From Archaeoglobus sp. UBA234 (GTDB lineage: Archaea > Halobacteriota > Archaeoglobi > Archaeoglobales > Archaeoglobaceae), in NCBI GenBank assembly GCA_002494625.1, contig DACH01000017.1, positions 1-64,000 on the forward strand: a DNA stretch of 64,000 bases, read 5' to 3'. A program made the position numbers and the translations under genes. The notes beneath the pieces are model-generated. The model was given only the letters and a program-made list of their open reading frames with translations. It ran no database searches and was not told the origin of the DNA. Below are positions 52,558 through 61,636 of this stretch, in pieces (position 1 is the stretch's first letter; each line of letters starts with the position of its first letter).

Positions 52558-53268
52558 TCAGCCCCTGACTTCTCTCATAAGCCTTTCAACAAGCTCTTTT
52601 TTGATTCTGGACTGCCTGCCTGACTCACAGACTATGGTTCTGACTCCAATAATATCGGGGGAGATCTCCTTCAATGGAGGGATGTGCTCCCAGTCTATTG
52701 AACCAGCCAGTGCACAGAACATGCCACCCTCCCTTGCCATTTCAACAAATCTACTGAGCTCCTCAACGCTGAGGTGGTCGAAAAGGGTGAGACCATCCTT
52801 TATGGCAGTGTCGATCATTATTCCATCTACATCTGCCTTTCTGCCTGCTTCAGGAAGTTCGAAGGGGGATATTGCATTTATTCTACTAAAATCGGCATAA
52901 GCTGCTCCTACCACCTTTTTATCTGAATCATAGTCCTTTACAGACTTCGTTACTACCTTCAAAACCTGATAGGCTTCTTCAACATTCCTTACACCGAACA
53001 ACCCAACCTTGATGTAATCCGCTCCTGCAACTGCAGCTCCGAGAGCGGCAAGGCTTGCGGTACCAGGTTTGAAGTCCAAATCCCCCGTGGTTGCACTGAG
53101 TTCTTTACCTTCCCTTTTCACAGCGTCTCCTATCTCCTTTATAACCCAGGGAAAGTTTGCACCCAGTGAGCCTTCGCTGGGATTCTTGACATCGATGATG
53201 TCTGCTCCCCCCCTGAGACACTCAAGAGCTTCCTCAAAACTCATTGGGCTTACCAGTACTCTGATCAT
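52558..53268 (-). CDS. mfnB: (5-formylfuran-3-yl)methyl phosphate synthase (MfnB), methanofuran synthesis
   Basis: The 236-residue TIM-barrel has RVLVSPMSFEEALECLRGGAD, IIDVKNPSEGSLGANFPWVI, GADYIKVGLFG and GIMIDTAIKDG, with the catalytic Lys residues (KNP, IKVGL). It condenses two glyceraldehyde-3-phosphates to the furan of methanofuran. ATG 53268 is taken because the barrel starts there. It is divergent from a HisA-like gene. Confidence 0.9.
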   Translation of the reverse strand: MIRVLVSPMSFEEALECLRGGADIIDVKNPSEGSLGANFPWVIKEIGDAVKREGKELSATTGDLDFKPGTASLAALGAAVAGADYIKVGLFGVRNVEEAYQVLKVVTKSVKDYDSDKKVVGAAYADFSRINAISPFELPEAGRKADVDGIMIDTAIKDGLTLFDHLSVEELSRFVEMAREGGMFCALAGSIDWEHIPPLKEISPDIIGVRTIVCESGRQSRIKKELVERLMREVRG

Positions 53269-53390
53269 CACAGATTGCTGAAAAATTGGTGTATTTATAT
53301 GTGTTGATTTAAGATTTTTATAGTTTATATATTTAGAAACAGAGGAGAAACAGGGAAAAGGAATATACCTCTTCAACAAACTCATAGGTG

Positions 53391-54086
53391 ATGAGAATTT
53401 ACTTCGTGATGGATATTATGGATGGTCTCGTTGTAAGAGGAGCTGGAGGAAACAGAAAGAGTTACAAACCAATTCACAGAGAAAGCGAAGTGCTGAGTTC
53501 GATGAATATAACTAATTCGGAACCGTTAACAGTTTTTGAGGCTATAAAACCCAGATACCTCTACATTGCTGACCTGGACAGGATTATGGGAACTGGAGAT
53601 AACCTAAACACAATCAGAAATCTGGGCAAAAGGGTAGAAGTGATTGCAGATATGGGATTCAAAAGCCGGGAAGAAATTAAGGAAATTGACAATCCTGTTG
53701 TCGGAACAGAAACCTTTGACATAAGGTTACTTGAGGGAGTGGATACAGAAGGTGTAACGGTCAGCATCGATATACTGGATGATTTGCTCGATGCTTCAGG
53801 CTCTTTCAACAGCTGGGAGGAGATGCTGAGATTTCTGAACAGTTTCAGACTCAGAGCGGTCATACTACTCACATTGAGGAGGGTTGGCACAGAAACATCA
53901 CCTGAGTGGAGATTGATCGAAAAAGCGATTGATATTTCTGATAATCCTGTTTTTACCGGAGGTGGAGTGAGAGGTATGGATGATGTTGAAAGAGCTAAGG
54001 AAATTGGGTGTGAAGGATTGCTCGTTGCAACCGCAGTTCACAGAAAAAAGATTCCACTCGAGATCGTGAGGATAGGAGATTACTGA
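53391..54086 (+). CDS. HisA-related TIM-barrel protein (COG1411)
   Basis: The 231-residue TIM-barrel resembles HisA/HisF in MDIMDGLVVRGAGGNR, YLYIADLDRIMGTGDNL, VSIDILDDLL and FTGGGVRGMDDVE. It lacks the usual HisA catalytic Asp pair pattern and differs from true HisA at 55629. It is an archaeal family of unknown reaction, seen here beside mfnB and prs, so it may make a C1-coenzyme or pterin precursor. This is inference. Confidence 0.75.
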   Translation: MRIYFVMDIMDGLVVRGAGGNRKSYKPIHRESEVLSSMNITNSEPLTVFEAIKPRYLYIADLDRIMGTGDNLNTIRNLGKRVEVIADMGFKSREEIKEIDNPVVGTETFDIRLLEGVDTEGVTVSIDILDDLLDASGSFNSWEEMLRFLNSFRLRAVILLTLRRVGTETSPEWRLIEKAIDISDNPVFTGGGVRGMDDVERAKEIGCEGLLVATAVHRKKIPLEIVRIGDY

Positions 54087-54139
54087 GAACATTTTGACTG
54101 AAAAGTAAACCTTTAATATTCCGGTGAAAAGCTGATATT

Positions 54140-54985
54140 ATGAAAGTCCTCTGTGGTCCCGCTTCACCTTCTCTTGGTAAAAAACTATCTTCATTTCTCG
54201 GAGCAGAGCTTTTACAGTGCGAATTCAAAAGGTTTCCAGATGGAGAAGTTTATGTAAGAATCGATGAAGTAGATGAACCTGTTACAGTCGTACAGAGCGT
54301 CTGTTCAGCTGAAGACTTCATTTTTTTAACACTGATACTGGATGCCTTAGAGGGAGTAGACAAAATTGTGGTTGTCCCTTACTTCGGTTATGCAAGGCAG
54401 GATAGAAAATTCAAAGAGGGAGAGAGCATTAGTATTCGTGCACTTGCAAGAGCTATTGAATCCGATGCAGAAAAAATTGTTTCAGTGAATATCCACAGTC
54501 AGATGGCGAAGAACCATTTCAGAAGACTCATTGAAGTAGATGCAATGCCTGTTATAGGTGAGAATTTCAAAGAAGATGATATAGTGATGATTTCCCCTGA
54601 CATGGGCTCACTCAAAAGGGTAGAGATTGCCGCAAAATATGCCGGATGTGATTTCGATTATCTCGAGAAGAAAAGGATCGATGCTGATAGAGTGGAGATA
54701 AGCCCAAAAGAGATAAATGTTGAAAACAGAAGGGTTCTCATAGTTGATGATATTATCAGCACAGGTGGTACGATAGTCGAGGCGAGCAGAGTTCTTAAAA
54801 GCTTTGGAGCTAAGAGAGTTGAGGCTGTTTGTGTGCATGCAGTTTTTGCAAATTTCGCCCTGAACAAACTTTACAACGCTGGAGTTGAAGAGGTTACATC
54901 AACCGATACAGTTGAAAAAATTACCAGTAGGATATCTGTGGCAGAGGAGATTGCCGAGAAAATAAAAAACATAGGATACTCCTGA
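54140..54985 (+). CDS. prs: Ribose-phosphate pyrophosphokinase (PRPP synthetase)
   Basis: The 281-residue PRPP synthetase has the ATP site FPDGEVYVRI and PYFGYARQDRKFKEGESIS, and the PRPP motif VLIVDDIISTGGTI (about 200) with the pyrophosphate Asp pair. It makes PRPP for nucleotides, histidine and coenzymes. Length fits the class II-III archaeal form. Start is ATG 54140. Confidence 0.95.
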   Translation: MKVLCGPASPSLGKKLSSFLGAELLQCEFKRFPDGEVYVRIDEVDEPVTVVQSVCSAEDFIFLTLILDALEGVDKIVVVPYFGYARQDRKFKEGESISIRALARAIESDAEKIVSVNIHSQMAKNHFRRLIEVDAMPVIGENFKEDDIVMISPDMGSLKRVEIAAKYAGCDFDYLEKKRIDADRVEISPKEINVENRRVLIVDDIISTGGTIVEASRVLKSFGAKRVEAVCVHAVFANFALNKLYNAGVEEVTSTDTVEKITSRISVAEEIAEKIKNIGYS

Positions 54986-55037
54986 TTCTTCAGCCTACTT
55001 TAAACTTCCATTTTTCAATTTATGCTTCTTTTTCTGA

Positions 55038-55616
55038 TTACTCAATCAACCCTTTTGTACTCCTTATATCCGAATGAGTGATTGACAGCGCCTTCCTCAG
55101 GGAGATAGCAAAAGCTTTGAAACCAGCCTCCATCATATGATGCAGATTTTTTCCTGAAATTGAGAGGTAAATGTTGATTCCGCTCTCTCTCGAAAGAGTT
55201 TCGAAAAAGTGAAGGAAGTTTTCAGCTTTGAAATTCCTGATTTCCCCCTCAATTTCTCCATCAAATCTGAAAACACCCCTTCCGCTCACATCAATTCCGC
55301 AGATTGCAACACTCTCATCCATAGGAACTACTGCATCTCCAAACCTTTCTATTCCCTTCTTGTCACCCACTGCAATGGTAAGGGCTTTTCCAAGAGCTAT
55401 TGCGGTGTCTTCCACTGTGTGGTGTTCATCGATTTCCACATCCCCCTCCGCAGAGATTCTCATACCAATTCCAGAGTGTTTTGCAAGAGTTTCCAGCATG
55501 TGGGTGAGAAAAGGGATGGGGGTGGTTATTGAATAACTCTCGGAATCAAGATCAACTTCAACGATTATTCTCGTTTCCTTTGTTTCTCTTTCAATGCTTG
55601 CTTTTCTCTGTTTCAT
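55038..55616 (-). CDS. hisB: Imidazoleglycerol-phosphate dehydratase
   Basis: The 192-residue HisB has the metal-binding HHTVEDTAIALG (about 66) and HHMMEAGFKAFA (about 162) motifs. It dehydrates IGP in histidine synthesis. ATG 55616 follows GGTGG; TTG 55619 is the alternative. It follows hisA by 12 nt on the same strand. Confidence 0.95.
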   Translation of the reverse strand: MKQRKASIERETKETRIIVEVDLDSESYSITTPIPFLTHMLETLAKHSGIGMRISAEGDVEIDEHHTVEDTAIALGKALTIAVGDKKGIERFGDAVVPMDESVAICGIDVSGRGVFRFDGEIEGEIRNFKAENFLHFFETLSRESGINIYLSISGKNLHHMMEAGFKAFAISLRKALSITHSDIRSTKGLIE

Positions 55617-55628
55617 CAAACCACCTTT

Positions 55629-56345
55629 TCAACCCTGAAGCTTGATTGCCTTACTGAAATCTATTTTTCCCCTATATAAAGCTGAGCCAATTACAACACC
55701 CTTTGCCCCTGACTCCTTTGCAAAACTGATGTCTTCAAGGCTGGAAATTCCTCCTGCAACATAAACATCTCTTTCTGTCATATTCACAATATGCTCAATT
55801 CTCTTGTAATCTGCCCCGGAGACAAGCCCTTCCACATCGATGTTCGTGTAGAGGAAAGATACTTCAAGTTCCTCAAATTGCTTTATTATATCCTGGGGTC
55901 TCAGCTGACTTTTTTCCCTCCATCCATCAACAGCAACTCTGTCTTCTTTCGAATCCACTGCAACCATTATTCTACCAGGAAAGGAATTTGCTAACTCTTC
56001 AACCATCGACTGATTTCTTATAGCTACAGTTCCCAGAATGACTCTGTCAATTCCACTTTCAATTAGGGTTTCAACAACCTTTCTCTCCCTTATTCCCCCT
56101 CCAACCTGTATCTCACCATCAAAGCTTTCCCTAATCCGCAAAATTATATCCTGATGTCTCAAACTGCCATGATATGCTCCATCTAAATCGATGACATGAA
56201 GACATTTTGCACCAAGCTCAACCCATTTTCTCGCAATCTCCACGGGATTTTCAAGCTGAATAGCTATTCTGTTAAAATCACCCTGAATCAGTCTCGTTAC
56301 CTTTCCATCCTTGATATCTATTGCAGGAATAACCAAAAAGACCAT
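55629..56345 (-). CDS. hisA: Phosphoribosylformimino-AICAR-P isomerase
   Basis: The 238-residue HisA has VIPAIDIKDGKVTRLIQGDF with the first catalytic Asp, QVGGGIRERK, VAVDSKEDRVAVDGW and YTNIDVEGLVSGADY with the second Asp. It performs an Amadori rearrangement in histidine synthesis. First gene of the hisA-hisB operon. Confidence 0.95.
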   Translation of the reverse strand: MVFLVIPAIDIKDGKVTRLIQGDFNRIAIQLENPVEIARKWVELGAKCLHVIDLDGAYHGSLRHQDIILRIRESFDGEIQVGGGIRERKVVETLIESGIDRVILGTVAIRNQSMVEELANSFPGRIMVAVDSKEDRVAVDGWREKSQLRPQDIIKQFEELEVSFLYTNIDVEGLVSGADYKRIEHIVNMTERDVYVAGGISSLEDISFAKESGAKGVVIGSALYRGKIDFSKAIKLQG

Positions 56346-56402
56346 AAATAACGCAGAATGATTGAACTAAAAAAGTTAACTAAAAGAGGAGGTTCCCTCT
56401 GT

Positions 56403-57641
56403 TCAGACGAACATCACTCCTTTCGGTTCTGGGAGTTTGCTTTCTTTTTTAAGCACTTTTTCAAGAGCCATTCTGAAATCTTCCTTCGTCACAATTTCTC
56501 TTTCACTTCTGATGGCAAACATGCCCGCTTCTGTGACAATTGCCTTTATATCTGCACCACTTGTTCCCTCTGTCATTTCTGCAAGCTCTCTGAGATCAAC
56601 ATCCCTCGCTATGTTCATTTTTCTTGTGTGAATTCTGAAGATCTGGAGTCTTCCCTCAAAAGTGGGAAGCGGTACCTCTATTATTCTATCGAATCTTCCT
56701 GGCCTGAGAATTGCTGGATCCAGAATGTCGATTCTGTTCGTGGCACCTATTAGTTTGACATCTCCTCTGGGATCGAAACCGTCCATCTCTGAAAGTAGCT
56801 GCATCAGCGTTCTCTGCACCTCTCTGTCACCGCTCGTATCACTGCTCGTTCTCTTTGCAGCAATTGCATCAAGCTCATCTATGAATATTATTGATGGTGC
56901 TTTTTCCTTAGCAAGCTGGAAAACTTCTCTCACAAGTCTTGCTCCTTCACCGATATATTTCTGTACAAACTCACTCCCCACAACCCGGATGAATGTGGCC
57001 TCTGTCTGCCTTGCAACAGCCTTTGCAAGGAGTGTTTTCCCAGTTCCAGGTGGCCCATAGAGCATTACTCCTTTGGGTGGTTCAATGCCAACTCTTTCAA
57101 ACAGCTCTGGTTTCAGCAGAGGTAACTCAACTGCTTCTTTGATTTCCTCAATCTGCTTGTCAAGTCCTCCGATATCACTGTATGTTACATCTGGCTTCTC
57201 TTCAACCTCAAAGCCATACACAGAGGGGTCTTTTGGTGGAGGGAGAACTCCTATAACTGCAAGTGTCTGCTGGTTCAGTGATACCCTTGCTCCTGGCTTT
57301 AGCTGTTCAAGATCAACGGATTGAGAGGAGTGGACGACAAATTTTGGTCCTGTACTGCTCTTAACAACAACTCTACCATCTTCAAGAACATCAGATATTA
57401 TACCAACAATGAGTGGTGGTGATCTTAATCGTTCAATTTCACTTCTTAATCTCCTTACTTCTCTTTCATACCTTATTCTTTCTGTTTCAACAAATCTCTT
57501 TTCATCTTCAAGTCTTCTGTAAAGATTTTTCAATCTGACATATTCCTCTTCCAGTTGTTTTAACCGGTCTATTAAGTACTCCGATAAATCGACATTGTTT
57601 CCTTCTTTAATGGATTTTGTTCCTCCTTCCTCGGTTGTCAC
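56403..57641 (-). CDS. pan: Proteasome-activating nucleotidase (PAN)
   Basis: The 412-residue AAA+ protein has an N-terminal coiled coil (about 20-75), an OB domain (about 80-135) and the ATPase domain. Motifs: Walker A GPPGTGKT (196-203), Walker B IIFIDELDAI (about 256), Arg finger in LRPGRFDR. It unfolds substrates for the 20S proteasome. The very C-terminus is MFV, where the usual HbYX docking motif would have Tyr. GTG 57641 is chosen, with GGAGG 9 nt upstream; the exact start is uncertain. Confidence 0.9.
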   Translation of the reverse strand: MTTEEGGTKSIKEGNNVDLSEYLIDRLKQLEEEYVRLKNLYRRLEDEKRFVETERIRYEREVRRLRSEIERLRSPPLIVGIISDVLEDGRVVVKSSTGPKFVVHSSQSVDLEQLKPGARVSLNQQTLAVIGVLPPPKDPSVYGFEVEEKPDVTYSDIGGLDKQIEEIKEAVELPLLKPELFERVGIEPPKGVMLYGPPGTGKTLLAKAVARQTEATFIRVVGSEFVQKYIGEGARLVREVFQLAKEKAPSIIFIDELDAIAAKRTSSDTSGDREVQRTLMQLLSEMDGFDPRGDVKLIGATNRIDILDPAILRPGRFDRIIEVPLPTFEGRLQIFRIHTRKMNIARDVDLRELAEMTEGTSGADIKAIVTEAGMFAIRSEREIVTKEDFRMALEKVLKKESKLPEPKGVMFV

Positions 57642-57859
57642 GGTGTGGAACCTCCAATAGTATTTAAGAGACTTCTGATATAAGAAGTTATTGGAGATTT
57701 CATGATGTTTTAAATTCCAAAAAGGAAATATTATGTTTTCTATTGTCCCCAAAAGCTCTGAAAACTACTCAGATTTACAGCAACTTATTTTTTATATTTT
57801 ATATGTATGAGACAATTAATGAGATGCACCGAAAAAAGTTGAAGTTAGTCAGCTAAGCA

Positions 57860-58792
57860 TCAGACCTTCTCTCCACACTTCAAACAGAACTCGGAGTTAA
57901 GAGGAAGATACTTCGCTCCACATTCCGGACATCTTTTAATATATGGTCCGAAAGGATACCTAGGATCACCACCCTCTGCAATGAAGTTTCTTATTTCCCT
58001 CATTTCCGTTTTCCTCTTTTCCTTAAATGACCATAAACCCTCACTTGGCTCCATTGAACCTATGTTAAGGGAGAACCATGCTTTACCATGTTCCCATGTC
58101 AGCCTCCATACAAGGTCTCTCCACCAGTTGAGGTGCACTTTGAAATACCACAGGCTTGATGGAGATAGGTCAAGCATCCTGTCAATATACTCCTTAACTT
58201 TATCGTCCAGCTTTTCAAGCGGTACAACCTCGTTCACCACACCCCAGTCAAGGGCCGTCTTGGCATCTATTTCTGAACTTAACATCACGATTTCTGCAGT
58301 TCTTTTCAACCCTATGTGGAAGGGAAGCCACTGTGATAAGCCTCCAATGGAGGTCATACCAACTCTCGGTCCTGGAGAAATGAAGCGTGCGTTTTCTGAT
58401 GCTATTGCAAGGTCACAGGCTGTGACAAACTCAAATCCTCCTCCTGCAGTTATTCCATTGACCCTGGCAATAACAGGCTTTCCACAGTGCATTATCATGT
58501 CAAAAACCCTGCCGTATATCTCCCCCCACTTCCAGAAATCCCATGATTTCTGGTTGTACTCCTCAGCATACTCATGTACATTACCTCCCGTGCAGAAGGC
58601 TTTCTCTCCAACTCCCGTGAGCACTATGAACTGCACAGCATCATCGAACATGGATTTTTCAATAGCATCCACCATTTCCCTGAGTGTGGTCAGAGTATAG
58701 GAATTGTACTCGTGGGGACGGTTTATTGAAATCAGGGCTGTGTGTTCATACCAGTCCTTCTCATAAATAATCTCCTTATACGCATCTGACAT
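57860..58792 (-). CDS. Crotonase-family CoA hydrolase/hydratase with a C-terminal zinc ribbon
   Basis: The 310-residue crotonase has RPHEYNSYTL, the first oxyanion loop CTGGNVHEYAEEY, GITAGGGFEFVTACDLAIAS (second oxyanion Gly) and RVGMTSIGGLSQWLP. The IGG...LP stretch recalls 6-oxocyclohex-1-ene-1-carbonyl-CoA hydrolase (BamA/Oah); an ordinary enoyl-CoA hydratase is the alternative. The end holds CPEC ... CLKC, a zinc ribbon not usual for crotonases, perhaps for protein contact as in DUF35. ATG 58792 fits a box A at 58815-58823. It follows the activator ATPase on the same strand. Confidence 0.75.
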   Translation of the reverse strand: MSDAYKEIIYEKDWYEHTALISINRPHEYNSYTLTTLREMVDAIEKSMFDDAVQFIVLTGVGEKAFCTGGNVHEYAEEYNQKSWDFWKWGEIYGRVFDMIMHCGKPVIARVNGITAGGGFEFVTACDLAIASENARFISPGPRVGMTSIGGLSQWLPFHIGLKRTAEIVMLSSEIDAKTALDWGVVNEVVPLEKLDDKVKEYIDRMLDLSPSSLWYFKVHLNWWRDLVWRLTWEHGKAWFSLNIGSMEPSEGLWSFKEKRKTEMREIRNFIAEGGDPRYPFGPYIKRCPECGAKYLPLNSEFCLKCGEKV

Positions 58793-58850
58793 AAAATTTA
58801 AAGGATTTATCATTAATTTAAATCTTGCGAAAAGAGTTTGTCAGTCTGTG

Positions 58851-59636
58851 TCAGACTCTATATCTTTTCTCCGCAATTATTGCGGCACCTAAGGCTCCAA
58901 CAATCTGAGGTTCATCCGGAACCTTTACACTGTGGTTGATTTCCCTCTCAAGGGCTTTAACAACTCCCCTGTTCTTCGCAACCCCACCTGTCATCACCAC
59001 ATCATCCTCAGCTCCAATCTGTCTCACAAGACCTCCGACTCTTTTTGCAATTGCCTCATTAAGTCCTGCCACAATGTCCTCCGACTTTTCTCCTGAGGCG
59101 ATCAGGGATATCACTTCTGACTCTGCAAAAACTGTGCATGTACTCGTGATTGATACTCTGCTTTTCGATCTATCTGCCATTTTACCCATTTCCTGAAGGT
59201 CAACACCCAGAACTCCAGCCATTACTTCGAGAAATCTGCCAGTTCCGGCTGCACACTTATCATTCATCGTGAATTTCATCACTTTCCCTGTATCATCGAG
59301 CCTCATCACTTTGGAGTCCTGACCACCAATATCTATAACAGTGTGACACTCTGGAAAAAGGTGTTTTGCTCCGATGGCATGACATGTTATTTCCGTTACT
59401 TTCTCATCTGCAAGTTCTGCAAATGCAAGATTTCTGCCATAGCCTGTCACAACCGAATAAACTATCTCGTCCCTTTTTATTCCCGCGATCTTGATGCATT
59501 CAAATAGGGTGTTTTTACCTACATCGACTATACTGGCAGTTGTTCTCTCTATAACATAACCTGCAATCTTTCCACTCTCTTCAATTATGCAAACTTTGGT
59601 TGCGAGAGAACCTATGTCAATACCTGCATAGTACAT
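58851..59636 (-). CDS. BadF/BadG/HgdC-type activator ATPase
   Basis: The 261-residue ASKHA ATPase has GIDIGSLATKV (phosphate 1), IDIGGQDSK (phosphate 2), MTGGVAKNRGV and the 4Fe-4S Cys128 (NDKCAAGTGRF) and Cys167 (STCTVFAESE) of a homodimeric cluster. Such proteins inject a high-energy electron into benzoyl-CoA reductase or 2-hydroxyacyl-CoA dehydratase. Length fits HgdC or BcrD. The catalytic partner is not in the window. GGGTGAAAGG precedes ATG 59636. Confidence 0.88.
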   Translation of the reverse strand: MYYAGIDIGSLATKVCIIEESGKIAGYVIERTTASIVDVGKNTLFECIKIAGIKRDEIVYSVVTGYGRNLAFAELADEKVTEITCHAIGAKHLFPECHTVIDIGGQDSKVMRLDDTGKVMKFTMNDKCAAGTGRFLEVMAGVLGVDLQEMGKMADRSKSRVSITSTCTVFAESEVISLIASGEKSEDIVAGLNEAIAKRVGGLVRQIGAEDDVVMTGGVAKNRGVVKALEREINHSVKVPDEPQIVGALGAAIIAEKRYRV

Positions 59637-59962
59637 CCTTTCACCCTTCCTTACCGACTTGGTTTGCATGTTTTAAAATCTATTCCCTCAGAAACTCTAC
59701 CGAGAGTATGCCAGCAAGTTCTACTCAAAGATGTGGGGATCAAAAAAGAGCACGAGAGTTCCGAGATGGCTCCAAGTGAGATGATCTCGTAGGCTGTTTA
59801 TGATGACGATATGGAAGAGTGCAACGATGTTTTAGAAAGGGTGTTAAAAGTTTTCGATTTTATATTGTTAAGTATGATTTATAAATGGTGTTTACAGTGG
59901 TAAGAATTTTTGGTAAAATTCTTAAATGATGAAAGTTTATTTTAAAGCAGAGTTAGAAAGTG
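59637..59962. other. Intergenic region with a possible gene remnant
   Basis: About 325 nt. It holds the promoter of fixC, with a TATTTTAAAG stretch at about 59938-59947 some 22 nt before ATG 59963, and the interrupted frame listed next. No intact gene. Confidence 0.4.
59700..59903 (+). pseudogene. Possible degenerate gene fragment, interrupted by TAG
   Basis: In one frame 59700-59903 reads RVCQQVLLKDVGIKKEHESS ... EMIS, TAG (59790-59792), then AVYDDDMEECNDVLERVLK. The second part resembles an acidic helix of corrinoid or ACT-like proteins, but the match is weak. It could be a decayed gene or chance. Confidence 0.2.
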
Positions 59963-61246
59963 ATGGAAATGGAGGAGAAATTTGATGCTATAATTGTTGG
60001 TGCCGGTGCATCTGGATTAGGGGCAGCTTACAGTCTTGCAAAAAGTGGATTCAATGTTGTTGTGCTTGAGAGAGGCCAGAGGATCGGAGCAAAGAATGTT
60101 TATGGAGGAAGAATATACAGTCATGTCTTTGAAAAAGAGATTCCCGGCTTCAAAGAGGATGCTCCTGTTGAAAGGTGGGTAACAGGTGAGAGGCTTACAT
60201 TCCTTGATGACTCTTCTGCTGCGACACTTGAACTCTCATCAGATTTCTCTTCAGAAAACAGTTTCATAACAACCCTTTCCAAGTTCAATGAATGGCTTGG
60301 AAAGAAAGTTGAGGAAACAGGAGGACTCGTAATTTCTGGTATAAAAGTAGATGACCTGATAATAGAGGGCAGCACAGTAAAGGGGATAGTTGCAGGAGAG
60401 GAAAGACTATTTGCAGATGTTGTGATAGATGCAGAGGGCGTAAACCCGATTCTCGCAAAAAAAGCAGGGCTGAGGGGAGACTGGAACCCACACGAGGTGG
60501 CTGTCGGAGTAAAAGAGGTGATAAAACTACCCGAAAGTGTAATAGAAGATAGATTTAATCTGAATCATGGAGAGGGAGCTGCAAACCTTTTTCTGGGTTA
60601 TGCAAGCAGATATGGTTTTGGAGGTGGATTTTTATACACAGCAAAGGACACCATCTCTATTGGAGTTGTTGTCAGGGTTGATAGCGCCATTGCAAACAGA
60701 ATATCTGTCTATGATATTGTAGAAGATTTCAGACTCCATCCCTATATCTCAAAGCTCATAAAAGATGGGAGTCCAATAGAGTACTCCGCACATCTCGTCC
60801 CAGAAGCAGGAATCCATGGTGTTCCAAAGCTCTATGGAAACGGAATTCTTCTCACTGGAGATGCTGCCGGTTTTGTTCTCAACAGAGGGTTCACAGTGAG
60901 GGGGGTTGATTTTGCCTTTCTGTCAGGAGTAATAGCAGCTGAAACGATCAGGAAAGCCCACGAGGAGGGAGATTTCTCAGCCTCAACACTCAGCCACTAT
61001 GAGCAAAGACTTAAAGAGAGTGTAGTCTTCAGGGAGCTTGAGAATTTCAGAAAAGTTCCTAATTTGCTCTCCAACCTCAGGTTTTTCGAGACATACCCCA
61101 AACTGCTCTGTGAAATTCTTAAAGATGCTTACACGGTTGGTGAGGATTCAAAAAAGATCTATCCACTACTTAAGAATAAAATGAGGGATAGGGTTTCAAT
61201 GATTACTCTTATAAGAGACATAATCTCGGTGGTGAGAAACCTATGA
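59963..61246 (+). CDS. fixC: FixC-like electron-transfer-flavoprotein:quinone oxidoreductase
   Basis: The 427-residue flavoprotein has the FAD motif IIVGAGASGLGAAYSLAKSG, a GDAAGFV motif (about 301) and ETF-QO-like substrate domain (GYASRYGFGGGFLYTA). It takes electrons from reduced EtfAB and passes them to quinone via the FixX ferredoxin. ATG 59963 is preferred over GTG 59960. It overlaps fixX by 4 nt, so the two form a complex. Confidence 0.92.
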   Translation: MEMEEKFDAIIVGAGASGLGAAYSLAKSGFNVVVLERGQRIGAKNVYGGRIYSHVFEKEIPGFKEDAPVERWVTGERLTFLDDSSAATLELSSDFSSENSFITTLSKFNEWLGKKVEETGGLVISGIKVDDLIIEGSTVKGIVAGEERLFADVVIDAEGVNPILAKKAGLRGDWNPHEVAVGVKEVIKLPESVIEDRFNLNHGEGAANLFLGYASRYGFGGGFLYTAKDTISIGVVVRVDSAIANRISVYDIVEDFRLHPYISKLIKDGSPIEYSAHLVPEAGIHGVPKLYGNGILLTGDAAGFVLNRGFTVRGVDFAFLSGVIAAETIRKAHEEGDFSASTLSHYEQRLKESVVFRELENFRKVPNLLSNLRFFETYPKLLCEILKDAYTVGEDSKKIYPLLKNKMRDRVSMITLIRDIISVVRNL

Positions 61247-61530
61247 GTGATGGTGGAGATGAAAAGTTGTCAGTGGAGGCGAGACTGGGACTTGTTGCCT
61301 TTACTATCGATAGTGAGCCCCATATAAGGGTAAATCAGGATGAATGCAGGAAATGCAGTCTGAAACAATGTCTCTTTGTCTGCCCTGCAAAGCTGTATAC
61401 CGAGGAGGAGGGTGAGATAAAGTTCAACCATGAGGGCTGTCTCGAATGTGGGACATGCAGGATTGCCTGCCCCAAGATAGACTGGAACTATCCGAGAGGT
61501 GGTTTTGGAGCGCACTATCAGTATGGTTAA
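61243..61530 (+). CDS. fixX: FixX-like ferredoxin
   Basis: The 95-residue protein has the FixX Cys pattern: CRKCSLKQC, FVCP, then CLECGTCRIACPK and the end PRGGFGAHYQYG, typical of FixX. It carries a 4Fe-4S cluster and belongs with FixC in the ETF-quinone branch. The acyl-CoA dehydrogenase gene follows about 100 nt later. Confidence 0.92.
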   Translation: MSDGGDEKLSVEARLGLVAFTIDSEPHIRVNQDECRKCSLKQCLFVCPAKLYTEEEGEIKFNHEGCLECGTCRIACPKIDWNYPRGGFGAHYQYG

Positions 61531-61636
61531 GGGCTGTGATAAGCAATTTCACAGTCTCTTTCAATCCGAAAGCTTTAAGAAAGTATCAATCTTAAAAAAT
61601 TAAAAATTAAGAATTGAGTTCTGGGAGGTTTTGTGT

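Noticed and set aside
53391..54086. Second hisA
   Set aside because: Motifs differ from true HisA, which is present at 55629 beside hisB; therefore called a HisA-related protein.
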